Made by a program: the position numbers and the translations under genes
Assembly: GCA_927441425.1 (NCBI GenBank)
Contig: CAKMKG010000010.1
Coordinates: forward strand, 1 to 64,000
Source of the DNA: an uncultured Bacillota bacterium
Lineage (GTDB): Bacteria; Bacillota; Clostridia; Peptostreptococcales; Anaerovoracaceae
Direction of reading: 5' to 3'
Length of the DNA stretch: 64,000 bases
Part shown: positions 16,816-25,284 of the stretch, piece after piece
Layout of the letters: every line of letters begins with the position of its first letter
Position numbering within the stretch: position 1 is the first letter of the stretch
The notes under the pieces: generated by a model
The model's input: the letters and a program-made list of their open reading frames with translations, nothing else
What the model was told of the DNA's origin: nothing
Database searches by the model: none

Positions 16816-17285
16816 ACAGCATTTGAAACCATCAGAGCAAATCATCCATAGGGCGACGCACTGAATAGTTCAACAGTAGTAATTCTAACACACCGACGTT
16901 TCCCTTTCAAGACGTTCTTTAAATTTATCAACCCTCGGCGGTACTTTTAAGTTTATGATCTAATTATACAGACTGGGGCTGAAAATAACGTTTAAACTCG
17001 TTGTCAAATCTGATAACAAAACATGGATAAAAAGTACAAGTGGTGATACAATCAAGATACATTGGAATAAACTTGGCATGCAATCGAAAATATATTCAAA
17101 AAACAGCAACAGTGAAGAATTAAGATATGGGGAAGGAATGCGTCCGGGATTTAAAACGGACACAAAACAACAAAATAACAACCAAGTAAAAATAAATATT
17201 GATTAAAATAAGCATTTATGTTACCATATGGATAATAATACAGCTATTTATTAAAATGCACAAAAAACTATGGGAGGAATTTTTT
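16816..17285 (+). other. Intergenic region upstream of the sugar ABC operon
   Basis: 470 bp without a convincing gene. The tRNA promoter must lie in its left part, reading left. The right part is AT-rich, has no strong -35/-10 pair that I trust and no riboswitch fold I recognise. A good GGGAGG site (17273-17278) just precedes the transporter gene. Confidence 0.5.
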
Positions 17286-18404
17286 ATGAAAAAAAGACTA
17301 AGTGTTTTGTTATGTGCGGCATTGTTGGTAACGATGCTCGTTGGTTGTGGAGGTGGAGGCGCAGCTACTGATGATGCATCCTCTGAAAACGCTGCAACCG
17401 GTCCTTTGGCTGGAAAAAAGATAGCAGTGGTTAGAAATCTTGCAAGTGGAGATCATACCCAGCAGTTCTTAGCCGGTTGTGTAGAAGAAGGCGAAAAAAT
17501 GGGAATGACCGTTGACACATTTGTTACAGATGGTGACGATGCAAAATTGCAGGAAACGGTAGCACAAGTCATTTCAAAAAATTATGATGGAATCATCGTA
17601 TCGCATGGACAGCTTTCATATTCCTATGATATGTTGCTGCCTGCCGTTGAAAAAGGAATGAAGGTCGTTACCTTCGATACCATGCCTTATGAAAACGGAG
17701 ATGCAAGCGGAAAATTGTTAGAAGGGGTTACATCAACTGCACAGGATGATTTTGCACTGGCCGAATTATCCCTGGGTTATATGATGGAAGAGTTTGAAGC
17801 AAATGGTGGTACCTATCCTATGAAGGTTCTCAAAACATTTATGGGCCCTGGGATCCCTCCGCTTGACAGACGTAACGAAATTTATACCGATTTAGAAAAA
17901 GCAGGAAAGATCGAAACCGTACAGGTGATTGCTCCTTCCGATATGGCTAACGCTCGTGGAGACATGACTACAAAGACAGAAGCGATCCTGCCTACAATTG
18001 CGGAAGGCAGTGTCGATGCAATTTGGGGTTGCTACGATGAATTGGCAAAAGGCGTTCTTCAGGCATTAAATGATGCAAATCGTAAAGATATGCCAATGTA
18101 TACGATCGACGTATCAAATGATGATATTCAGTTAATGGTAAGCAATCCAGACGTTTGGAAATCAACTGCAGCCGTAGATCCTAAGTTGATCGGTATTGTT
18201 GATATGAGACTGATTGCTCTCAAATTAGCCGGAGAAGAAACACCGGAGTACTTTAACTTATCTGCAAATAATATTTTAACAACACAGTTAAAAGAAGGAA
18301 ATACGATGCAGGATCTTGGAACAATCATTGAAGGCTGGGGCGATGCCTCCGATCCTGATGGTGCACTCTTTACCGAAACGATCAAAGGCCTTTATGTAAA
18401 GTAA
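17286..18404 (+). CDS. Sugar ABC transporter substrate-binding lipoprotein (RbsB-like)
   Basis: 372 residues from ATG 17286, set by the GGGAGG ribosome site and by the signal peptide MKKRLSVLLCAALLVTMLVGC, whose lipobox LVGC gives a lipidated Cys. A Gly/Ala/Asp-rich linker follows, then a periplasmic-binding-protein type I fold (KIAVVRNLASGDHTQQFLAG, IIVSHGQLSY, IWGCYDELAKGVLQAL). It would capture a sugar outside the membrane for the RbsA/RbsC-like pair that follows. Because the next genes are mtnK and mtnA, the ligand is probably 5-methylthioribose or 5-deoxyribose rather than ribose (inference). Confidence 0.9.
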   Translation: MKKRLSVLLCAALLVTMLVGCGGGGAATDDASSENAATGPLAGKKIAVVRNLASGDHTQQFLAGCVEEGEKMGMTVDTFVTDGDDAKLQETVAQVISKNYDGIIVSHGQLSYSYDMLLPAVEKGMKVVTFDTMPYENGDASGKLLEGVTSTAQDDFALAELSLGYMMEEFEANGGTYPMKVLKTFMGPGIPPLDRRNEIYTDLEKAGKIETVQVIAPSDMANARGDMTTKTEAILPTIAEGSVDAIWGCYDELAKGVLQALNDANRKDMPMYTIDVSNDDIQLMVSNPDVWKSTAAVDPKLIGIVDMRLIALKLAGEETPEYFNLSANNILTTQLKEGNTMQDLGTIIEGWGDASDPDGALFTETIKGLYVK

Positions 18405-18444
18405 TCAATCTAAAATTTAATGAATAAGACCAAGGTGAGATGCC

Positions 18445-19983
18445 ATGAATGAATTAAAACTTGAAATGAAAGACATCGCAATCGAGTTCCCTGGCGTTAA
18501 GGCGCTGGATGGAGTTGATTTCAGCTTAACAAGTGGTACAATTCATGCGCTCGTAGGTGCGAATGGCGCCGGCAAATCAACACTTATGAAAGTGTTGGCC
18601 GGTGCCAACACGCATTATACAGGACAGATTTATCTAAATGGAGACCTGGTTGAGATCAGGTCTCCAAAAGATGCTAAAAATCTGGGCATAGAAATTGTTT
18701 ACCAAGAAGTGGACACGGCGTTGATTCCGTATTTGTCCGTAGCAGAAAATGTTATGTTCAATACACTCGTTAACCGTATGGGAAAGAAACAGATTGTAAA
18801 TTGGAACAAAATTCGAAAATCCGCACAAGAGGTATTACATAAACTGAATGTTGATGTTAATATCAATGCGATTGCCTCAGAGCTTACACTTGCGCAAAAG
18901 CAAATGATCTTAATCGCCAGATGCGTGGTAGAAAAATGTAAGTTTTTAATTTTGGATGAGCCCACTGCACCTTTATCAACTTCGGAAACACAGGAATTGT
19001 TTCGAGTCGTAAAGGAGTTGGCAAAGGAAGATGTAGGTGTTGTTTTTATCTCTCATCGCTTGAATGAGCTGTACGAAATCTGTGAATGGATAACGATTAT
19101 GAGAGATGGAAAATTGGTCGACAGCATGCCTCTGACAAGAGACCTTGAAGTCAATACGATCGTTGAATATATGTTAGGGCAAAAATTTGAGGAAGTCTAT
19201 GAATGTCATCCTTGTATAATTGGCGCACCCTTGCTTGAAATAGAGGGAGTGACGGAAAAAGAAGGAAAAGTTAAGAACATTAATATGTATGTCCGTGAAG
19301 GTGAGATTGTTGGAATCGCAGGTCTTGTCGGAGCGGGAAAAACGGAGCTATGCAAAACTCTGTTTGGAAGCTATCAATATACCGGAAAAGTAAAACTGCG
19401 GGGCAAGGAACTGAAGTATCACAATCCGCATCAGGCAGTGAAGAGCGGATTTGCGCTTGTCCCGGAAGAGCGGCGAAAAGAAGGGGTATTGGTAACTGAT
19501 CCGGTATATTCTAATATATCGGTTGCGGCAATGAACAAGTATACGAACCGTTTTTCAGTTGTAAATAAAAGAAAAGAAAAAGAAGATGCAAGAACGATGA
19601 TCAAGGATCTTGGGATCAAGACTCCTTCTGAGAATCAGACGGTCGCACTCCTCTCCGGAGGAAATCAGCAGAAAGTTGTAGTTGGAAAGTGGCTGAATTC
19701 AAAAGCTGAAGTTTACATTTATGATGAACCAACAAAGGGAATTGATGTCGGAGCCAAAAGAGACATGTATGAACTGATCGAAAAGCTGGCGGCAGAAGGA
19801 AAAGGCGCAATTTATGCGACTTGTGAATTTATCGAGATACTAAGTATCTGCAATCGCGTTTATGTGATGTATGACGGCGAAATCGTCAAAGAGCTTAAGG
19901 TTGCAGACACCAACGAAAAGGAATTGCTTTACTATTCGACAGGAGGTGAGTCATATGAATCGGACAATATTGAACAAGCATAG
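18445..19983 (+). CDS. Sugar ABC transporter ATPase with two nucleotide-binding domains (RbsA-like)
   Basis: 512 residues, the usual length for the duplicated ATPases of the ribose/galactose family. The first domain has GANGAGKST (Walker A), a signature-type LTLAQKQM and LILDEPTAPLS (Walker B). The second has GLVGAGKTE, LSGGNQQKVVV and YIYDEPTKGIDVG. As usual, the second domain is the more divergent and probably less active site. It powers sugar import through the permease encoded next, whose start overlaps this stop by 29 bp. Confidence 0.93.
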   Translation: MNELKLEMKDIAIEFPGVKALDGVDFSLTSGTIHALVGANGAGKSTLMKVLAGANTHYTGQIYLNGDLVEIRSPKDAKNLGIEIVYQEVDTALIPYLSVAENVMFNTLVNRMGKKQIVNWNKIRKSAQEVLHKLNVDVNINAIASELTLAQKQMILIARCVVEKCKFLILDEPTAPLSTSETQELFRVVKELAKEDVGVVFISHRLNELYEICEWITIMRDGKLVDSMPLTRDLEVNTIVEYMLGQKFEEVYECHPCIIGAPLLEIEGVTEKEGKVKNINMYVREGEIVGIAGLVGAGKTELCKTLFGSYQYTGKVKLRGKELKYHNPHQAVKSGFALVPEERRKEGVLVTDPVYSNISVAAMNKYTNRFSVVNKRKEKEDARTMIKDLGIKTPSENQTVALLSGGNQQKVVVGKWLNSKAEVYIYDEPTKGIDVGAKRDMYELIEKLAAEGKGAIYATCEFIEILSICNRVYVMYDGEIVKELKVADTNEKELLYYSTGGESYESDNIEQA

Positions 19984-20962
19984 CCTGAAAATTTCTGACC
20001 TGGTAACAAAATGGGGAACAATCATTACGATATTATTTTTGATTGCCCTGTTTACTTTTGGGAATTGGAATGAAGAGACAGGAAAAAGTATGTTCTTGAC
20101 ATCCGGCAATATTATTACAATTTTACGTTCTATTTCAATTACGGCAATCATTGCGATTGGTTTGACGTTCGCATTGTCCGTTGACGGTATGGACTTATCC
20201 ATTGGAGCCTGTGCCAACTTTGCGGACACACTGATTATGACAATGTTCGTATGGTATGGCTTAAGTATGGGTTTCTCTATCGTCCTTACGATCGTAGCTT
20301 GCTTTTCCATCGCAGTTGTAAATTCTCTCCTGATTGTTAAATTAAGGATACCGGATATGGTGGCGGCATTATCTGTAATGTTTATGTTCCAGGGGGTTGC
20401 ACTGACTTATTCCAACGGTGGTGCGATTACCGAACGCATGATGAGAACGGATGGATCCCAGGCCCCCGGACTGGTCCCGGAAACATTCCGCGCAATGGGA
20501 TCGGAGCCTTGGCTGATTATTATTATGCTTTGTGTTGTTGCCATGGCGCATTTCTTCTTAAATTATACAAAACATGGAAGGTATATGTATGCGGTAGGCG
20601 GAAATCGAGAGGCGGCAAAACTGTCCGGTATTCCGGTAGCAAGATATAAAGTGTTAGCTTATTTCTTATCCGCAACTTTTGCTTCTCTTGGCGGCATTTG
20701 CTTAGCCGCCCGTGTTGGTACTGCGCAGGTAAGCGCAGGTGATGCGTACTTAATGCCTGCAGTAGCCGCGGCTTATATCGGATTCTCGGTTATGGGAGCC
20801 GGAAAAGCAAATGCGCTTGGAACCTTGATCGGAGCAATTTTAGTCGGAATTTTGGAAAACGGTCTGATCATGATGGCAGTACCTTACTATGCGATGAATA
20901 TCGTGAAGGGTGCCGTGCTTGCCATCGCTCTGGCAATGACATACGCTACAAAGAGAAAATAG
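19955..20962 (+). CDS. Sugar ABC transporter permease (RbsC-like)
   Basis: 335 residues from ATG 19955, preceded by AGGAGGTGAG. A BPD_transp_2 family permease with about 8-10 hydrophobic segments; the recognition features LTFALSVDGMDLSIGA and GTLIGAILVGILENGLIMM are typical. It forms the membrane channel for the binding protein and ATPase encoded upstream. Its GC content is already that of the core chromosome, unlike the island to its left. Confidence 0.92.
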   Translation: MNRTILNKHSLKISDLVTKWGTIITILFLIALFTFGNWNEETGKSMFLTSGNIITILRSISITAIIAIGLTFALSVDGMDLSIGACANFADTLIMTMFVWYGLSMGFSIVLTIVACFSIAVVNSLLIVKLRIPDMVAALSVMFMFQGVALTYSNGGAITERMMRTDGSQAPGLVPETFRAMGSEPWLIIIMLCVVAMAHFFLNYTKHGRYMYAVGGNREAAKLSGIPVARYKVLAYFLSATFASLGGICLAARVGTAQVSAGDAYLMPAVAAAYIGFSVMGAGKANALGTLIGAILVGILENGLIMMAVPYYAMNIVKGAVLAIALAMTYATKRK

Positions 20963-20989
20963 AATTGATGACAAAATGGAGGAATTGAT

Positions 20990-22216
20990 ATGTCACGATT
21001 TGATACCTATTTTTTGATGAAAACGGAAGATGTTGCTGAATATGTTCAGGAGAAGTTAAGCTTTTTCCCGGAAGACGCAAAATTGGAAAGCAAGGAAATC
21101 GGAGATGGCAACCTGAACTATGTGTTTCGTGTGAAAGACGTAGAAACGGGGAAATCCATCATTGTGAAACAGGCCGATGAAGCGCTCCGTATTTCCGCAG
21201 AAATGAAGATTTCAAAGGATCGGGGCAGAATCGAGGCAAAGATTCTTGGTATTCAAGGAAAATATGCGCCTGGTCTTGTGCCGGAGGTGTATCTGTATGA
21301 CGGCGTTATGTGCGCATTGACGATGCAGGATATGGTCGGACACACCATGATGAGAACGGGGCTGATCAATCATGAAATATATCCTTTGTTTGCAGAACAC
21401 ATCAGTACATTCCTGGTGAACTCTCTATTGCTTACCACAGACGTTGTAATGGGGCATAAAGAGAAGAAAGAATATGTGAAATCGTTTATTAATCCTGATT
21501 TGTGTGAAATCAGCGAAGATTTGGTTTATAGTGAACCTTTCATTGATTATAATCATAGAAACAACGTATTTCCGGCAAACAAGGAATTTGTTCAAAAAGA
21601 GCTTTACGATGATAAAATCCTTCATTTAGAAGCTGCGAAATGCAAGTTTGATTTTATGAACAATGCCCAGGCCCTGATTCATGGCGACCTGCATACGGGT
21701 TCAATTTTTATTAATAAGGAACACACGTATATATTTGATCCGGAGTTTGCGTTTTATGCGCCGATGGGCTATGATATCGGAAATGTGATTGCAAATATGT
21801 TCTTTGCATGGTGTAACGGCGATGCAACCATGGAAGATTCTACGGAAAAAGAAGAATTCTGCGGATGGACTCTTGATACCATTGAAGAGATTGTGGATCA
21901 ATTCATTGCAAAATTCAAAGTATCATTTAGAGAAAATGTAACGGATACGATGGCCAAGACGGAAGGCTTTATGGAATGGTATTTAGACAGTATTCTTCGT
22001 GATACGGCAGCGGTTGCAGGATTTGAATCCATCCGCCGCACGGTGGGCATGGCAAACGTAAAGGACATAACCGGCATTTCAGACGAGAAGAAACGGGCCC
22101 GTGCGGAAAGGATCATAATTACACTGGCAAAGGATTATATCCTGAATCGTGAAACTTCCTTCCGAAGCGGCGCAGACTATCGAGATGCCATACAAAAGGC
22201 AATTGCAAAATTTTAG
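20990..22216 (+). CDS. mtnK: 5-methylthioribose kinase
   Basis: 408 residues, close to the roughly 400 of characterised MtnK. It has the MtnK hallmarks GDGNLNYVFRV, ALTMQDMVGHTMMRTG, the catalytic loop LIHGDLHTGSIF and the metal-binding IFDPEFAFYAPMGYD. MtnK phosphorylates 5-methylthioribose (and 5-deoxyribose in some bacteria) at C1 with ATP, forming the substrate of MtnA. RBS GGAGG precedes ATG 20990. It follows the permease by 27 bp, so import and phosphorylation are one unit. Confidence 0.95.
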   Translation: MSRFDTYFLMKTEDVAEYVQEKLSFFPEDAKLESKEIGDGNLNYVFRVKDVETGKSIIVKQADEALRISAEMKISKDRGRIEAKILGIQGKYAPGLVPEVYLYDGVMCALTMQDMVGHTMMRTGLINHEIYPLFAEHISTFLVNSLLLTTDVVMGHKEKKEYVKSFINPDLCEISEDLVYSEPFIDYNHRNNVFPANKEFVQKELYDDKILHLEAAKCKFDFMNNAQALIHGDLHTGSIFINKEHTYIFDPEFAFYAPMGYDIGNVIANMFFAWCNGDATMEDSTEKEEFCGWTLDTIEEIVDQFIAKFKVSFRENVTDTMAKTEGFMEWYLDSILRDTAAVAGFESIRRTVGMANVKDITGISDEKKRARAERIIITLAKDYILNRETSFRSGADYRDAIQKAIAKF

Positions 22217-22253
22217 ACAGGCAATGAAGGAAAAGACAAAGGAGACGGATCCC

Positions 22254-23351
22254 ATGGCAAAGAAAAAAATTCTTGATTATGAAACGGTTGCATTGGATGA
22301 TGAAAAAAATGCCCTTGTCATAATTGATCAGACCAAGCTTCCTTACGAGATAGAAATTTTATCTCTGACAGTACAGGAAGATATATGGAGAGCAATTTAT
22401 TTGCTACAGGTCAGAGGCGCCCCTGCAATCGGTGTTGCGGCAGCCATCGGAATCTATCTTGCAGCAAGAGCAATGATCGCTTCCGACATGAATGATTTTT
22501 ACGAACAGTTTAAGAAAGCCAAAGATTATCTTGCCTCGGCCCGCCCGACGGCAGTCAACCTCTTTTGGGCACTCAACCGCATGGAAGAGGTTGTTAAGGA
22601 CAACATGGAGAAAGGCGTTGACGAAGTAATAGCAATGCTTCATGACGAGGCAGTTGCGATCCGGGAAGAAGACATCTGGGTATGCACGCAGATTGGCGAA
22701 AATGCATTGACCCTTGTAAAACCCGGAGATGGGTTGCTGACTCACTGCAATGCCGGACAGCTTGCAACCGTTAAATATGGAACAGCCACAGCACCAATGT
22801 ATTTGGGACAGGAAAGAGGATATGGCTTCCGCATCTACGCAGACGAAACGAGACCGCTCCTCCAGGGAGCCAGATTAACTGCTTTCGAATTGCATGAATC
22901 GGGACTTGACGTCACTTTGATCTGTGACAACATGTCGGCATCCGTGATGAAAAAAGGATTGATTGATGCAGTCTTTGTTGGCTGTGACCGTGTTGCGGCA
23001 AACGGGGATACTGCAAATAAGATAGGAACCAGTGTTGTTGCTACCGTGGCAAAACGCTATCAGGTACCGGTTTACATTTGCGCCCCGACTTCAACGATCG
23101 ATTTGAATACCGCAACCGGAGATGAAATTCATATAGAAGAAAGACCGGCAGAAGAGATTACGGAAATGTGGTACAAGGAACGTATGGCGCCGGAAGGGGT
23201 AAAGGTATTCAATCCGTGTTTCGACGTCACAGATCATGATTTAATCGCAGGAATTGTTACGGAATACGGGATTGCAAGACCGCCCTATTCGAACTCTTTG
23301 CAGGAAATTTTCAACAGGAAGAATGAGGCATCCAAGAATAAATCAAAGTAG
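22254..23351 (+). CDS. mtnA: Methylthioribose-1-phosphate isomerase
   Basis: 365 residues from ATG 22254 (GGAG 9 bp upstream); an upstream in-frame extension would overlap mtnK and is not needed. Family motifs are LQVRGAPAIGVAAAIG, LTHCNAGQLATVKYGTA (catalytic Cys) and VGCDRVAANGDTANKIGT (catalytic Asp). It converts methylthioribose-1-phosphate to methylthioribulose-1-phosphate, and the 5-deoxy analogue in related pathways. No mtnB/W/X/D genes of the methionine-salvage route follow; an aldolase lies in the BMC operon instead, which points to the DHAP-shunt branch. Confidence 0.95.
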   Translation: MAKKKILDYETVALDDEKNALVIIDQTKLPYEIEILSLTVQEDIWRAIYLLQVRGAPAIGVAAAIGIYLAARAMIASDMNDFYEQFKKAKDYLASARPTAVNLFWALNRMEEVVKDNMEKGVDEVIAMLHDEAVAIREEDIWVCTQIGENALTLVKPGDGLLTHCNAGQLATVKYGTATAPMYLGQERGYGFRIYADETRPLLQGARLTAFELHESGLDVTLICDNMSASVMKKGLIDAVFVGCDRVAANGDTANKIGTSVVATVAKRYQVPVYICAPTSTIDLNTATGDEIHIEERPAEEITEMWYKERMAPEGVKVFNPCFDVTDHDLIAGIVTEYGIARPPYSNSLQEIFNRKNEASKNKSK

Positions 23352-23361
23352 CTTAAAACAG

Positions 23362-23390
23362 AAAGAGCGGATTTCGATCCGCTCTTTGTT
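23362..23390. terminator. Bidirectional terminator between mtnA and the DeoR gene
   Basis: An 11-bp perfect stem AAAGAGCGGAT / ATCCGCTCTTT closed by a stable TTCG tetraloop (23362-23387), then TTTGTT. It serves the convergent mtnA and regulator genes. Confidence 0.9.
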
Positions 23391-23391
23391 A

Positions 23392-24150
23392 TTAGCAGGG
23401 GATAAAGGTTGTTTTTTGATTCAGTAAGAAATCCTTCCATTCTTGACTTAACACTTTATCCGTTAAAATTCCGGTCAAATGATCAAAATTACAAATATGA
23501 ATGAAGGAAGTTCTATCGAACTTAGAATAATCTGCAATTAAGTATACTTCATTACTGCGCTGCAAAAGTTTTTGATGGATCATGGCCTGGCCTTCCGAGG
23601 AATCAGTAATTCCGTGTGCCATAGAAATAGAACGGCAGGACATGAATGTTTTATCAAGATACAGATTATCAAGAGCCTGAATTGTCATATTGCCCTGAAA
23701 GGCTTTATGATCTTTGGAAAAAGTGCCGCCGACGCATACCACACGGATATTATCAAGGTCAGCAAGCTGATTCACAATAAGGAGGGAATTTGTGACGATG
23801 GTAAGACGCATGTTGCTGACTGCCCTTGCTACAAACAAAGCGGTCGTGGATGCATCTAAGAAGATTGAATCGCCATTGTGAATTAATTTTCGACATTCTT
23901 TTGCGATGGCCTCTTTGCTCTTTGTATAAGCAACTTCCCGCAATTCTACGGTTACGTTATTTTCGACTCCTGATTGTATGAAGGCTCCGCCATAGGTTCT
24001 GGTGAGAAAACCCTCATCTTCAAGAAATTTTAGATCCCGGCGTATGGTTTCTTCGGTAACATCAAAGGTCTTTGAAAGTTCAGTAACAGTTATGCTTTTC
24101 CGTTCAATTAAAATATCTTTTATTTTGTTTTTTCGAGTTACGGCTAACAT
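23392..24150 (-). CDS. DeoR-family transcriptional regulator of the BMC/sugar locus
   Basis: 252 residues. The N-terminal HTH is typical (KDILIERKSITVTELSKTF, VTEETIRRDLKFLEDEGFLTRTYGG) and the C-terminal DeoR sensor domain shows DSIFLDASTTALFVAR and VTNSLLIVNQL. DeoR regulators usually repress sugar catabolism and release DNA when they bind a phosphorylated sugar. Here methylthioribose/deoxyribulose phosphates or DHAP would fit (inference). It is transcribed away from the BMC aldolase gene and converges on mtnA, so one regulator can serve both units. RBS AGGAGGAATT. Confidence 0.92.
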   Translation of the reverse strand: MLAVTRKNKIKDILIERKSITVTELSKTFDVTEETIRRDLKFLEDEGFLTRTYGGAFIQSGVENNVTVELREVAYTKSKEAIAKECRKLIHNGDSIFLDASTTALFVARAVSNMRLTIVTNSLLIVNQLADLDNIRVVCVGGTFSKDHKAFQGNMTIQALDNLYLDKTFMSCRSISMAHGITDSSEGQAMIHQKLLQRSNEVYLIADYSKFDRTSFIHICNFDHLTGILTDKVLSQEWKDFLLNQKTTFIPC

Positions 24151-24169
24151 GACAATTCCTCCTTTTGTT

Positions 24170-24288
24170 CTCTTTTACGAGAACAAATTATTGTACCGTA
24201 CAATTATACCTAACATTGAATGATTTAGCAAATGTATGATAAAACAAAATAAAACAAAATAAAAATCAACACAAAACAAAACAATACG
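24170..24288. promoter_or_regulatory. Candidate DeoR operator region
   Basis: The divergent gap contains an inverted element TTCTCTTTTACGAGAACAAA at 24170-24189 and a run of AAAACAAAAT-like direct repeats at about 24240-24285. AAAACAAA-type repeats are common binding motifs of DeoR-family repressors. The placement between deoR and the BMC operon fits autoregulation and operon control. Confidence 0.5.
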
Positions 24289-24317
24289 TTGACAAATCAA
24301 CAAAAAACATGTAAAAT
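24289..24317 (+). promoter_or_regulatory. Sigma-A promoter of the BMC operon
   Basis: TTGACA (24289-24294) and TAAAAT (24312-24317) are spaced by 17 bp, close to consensus. The operator-like A-rich repeats lie directly upstream. The predicted start falls about 20 bp before the aldolase start. Confidence 0.75.
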
Positions 24318-24340
24318 AGGCACAGAAAGAGGTGGAAAGT

Positions 24341-25258
24341 TTGGTAACAATAAAAGGAAAGCAATATATGACAGATTTTGAAGCAAAAAAAGCAATGATT
24401 GAAGTTGGAAAAAGAATGTATCAAAAGGGCTTTGTTGCTGCAAATGATGGAAATATAAGCTGTAAGGTCGGACCGGATACCATATGGACTACTTGTACAG
24501 GAGTATCCAAAGGCTTTATGACGCAGGATATGCTGGTAAAGACAGATTTAAACGGAAAGGTCCTTATGGGTTCGCAAAAGCCTTCTTCTGAGCTAAAAAT
24601 GCATCTTAGAGTTTATGAGGAGAATCCGGAAGTCATGGCAGTTACCCATGCACATCCTCCTGTTGCAACGTCTTTTGCGATTGCAGGAATCAGTTTGGAC
24701 AAAGCGGTCTTGCCGGAAGCAGTGGTGCAGCTTGGAACAGTGCCGATTGCAAAATATGCAACACCGGGCACACAGGAAGTACCGGATTCCATTGCGCCGT
24801 TTTGTAAGGAATACAATGGTGTATTATTGGCAAACCATGGAGCATTAAGTTGGGGAAAAGATGTAATAGAAGCATTTTATCGATTGGAATCGATGGAGTA
24901 TTACGCAACGATTCTAATGTATACAGGAAATATTATAGGAAGACAAAATGAGCTCTCCTGCAAGCAAGTCGACGATTTGCTGGGGATCCGTCAGCAACTC
25001 GGCATTCTGTCCGGAGGGGCTCCAAGCTGTGCGGTAACCTCATCCAATCACCACGACGTCATAAGCTATGGAGGAAACATAAGTCAGGATGGTTCTATAA
25101 AAGGAATTACACCACTTGTCCGGCCATCCAACAAGGACCTTTCGTGTGGATGCGTGAGTATCACGGAGAAACAGGCTGATGCGGAAGCGGCCAACCAAGT
25201 AAAGAAAGAAGTCATTGATGAAGTAGTAAGAAGAGTAATCGCAAAGTTGAATGAGTGA
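24341..25258 (+). CDS. BMC-associated class II ketose-1-phosphate aldolase with encapsulation tail
   Basis: About 300 residues against roughly 215 for plain L-fuculose-phosphate aldolase. The aldolase core shows AANDGNISCKVG, TGVSKGFM, SSELKMHLRVY and VTHAHPPVATSFA (zinc histidines), and LLANHGALSWGK. It would split 5-methylthioribulose- or 5-deoxyribulose-1-phosphate into DHAP and an aldehyde. After a linker, an amphipathic helix (NQVKKEVIDEVVRRVIAKL) closes the protein, the usual form of a BMC encapsulation peptide. Start choice is open: TTG 24341 (AGAGGTGG upstream) or ATG 24368. Its place as first gene of the BMC operon, after mtnK-mtnA, argues for the substrate; fuculose or rhamnulose phosphate remain possible. 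Confidence 0.88.
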   Translation: MVTIKGKQYMTDFEAKKAMIEVGKRMYQKGFVAANDGNISCKVGPDTIWTTCTGVSKGFMTQDMLVKTDLNGKVLMGSQKPSSELKMHLRVYEENPEVMAVTHAHPPVATSFAIAGISLDKAVLPEAVVQLGTVPIAKYATPGTQEVPDSIAPFCKEYNGVLLANHGALSWGKDVIEAFYRLESMEYYATILMYTGNIIGRQNELSCKQVDDLLGIRQQLGILSGGAPSCAVTSSNHHDVISYGGNISQDGSIKGITPLVRPSNKDLSCGCVSITEKQADAEAANQVKKEVIDEVVRRVIAKLNE

Positions 25259-25284
25259 AATACTGGATAAGGAGGAACCGCACG

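Noticed and set aside
16627..16851. A 74-residue frame across the tRNA-Arg gene
   Set aside because: It runs through a tRNA and its terminator; no ribosome site.
16860..17285. SAM or other riboswitch upstream of the methylthioribose uptake operon
   Set aside because: No recognisable conserved core or terminator pair was found by eye.
24341..25258. Plain fucose/rhamnose BMC
   Set aside because: The aldolase fold fits, but no fucose or rhamnose isomerase/kinase is seen, whereas mtnK and mtnA are adjacent. Kept only as an alternative substrate.
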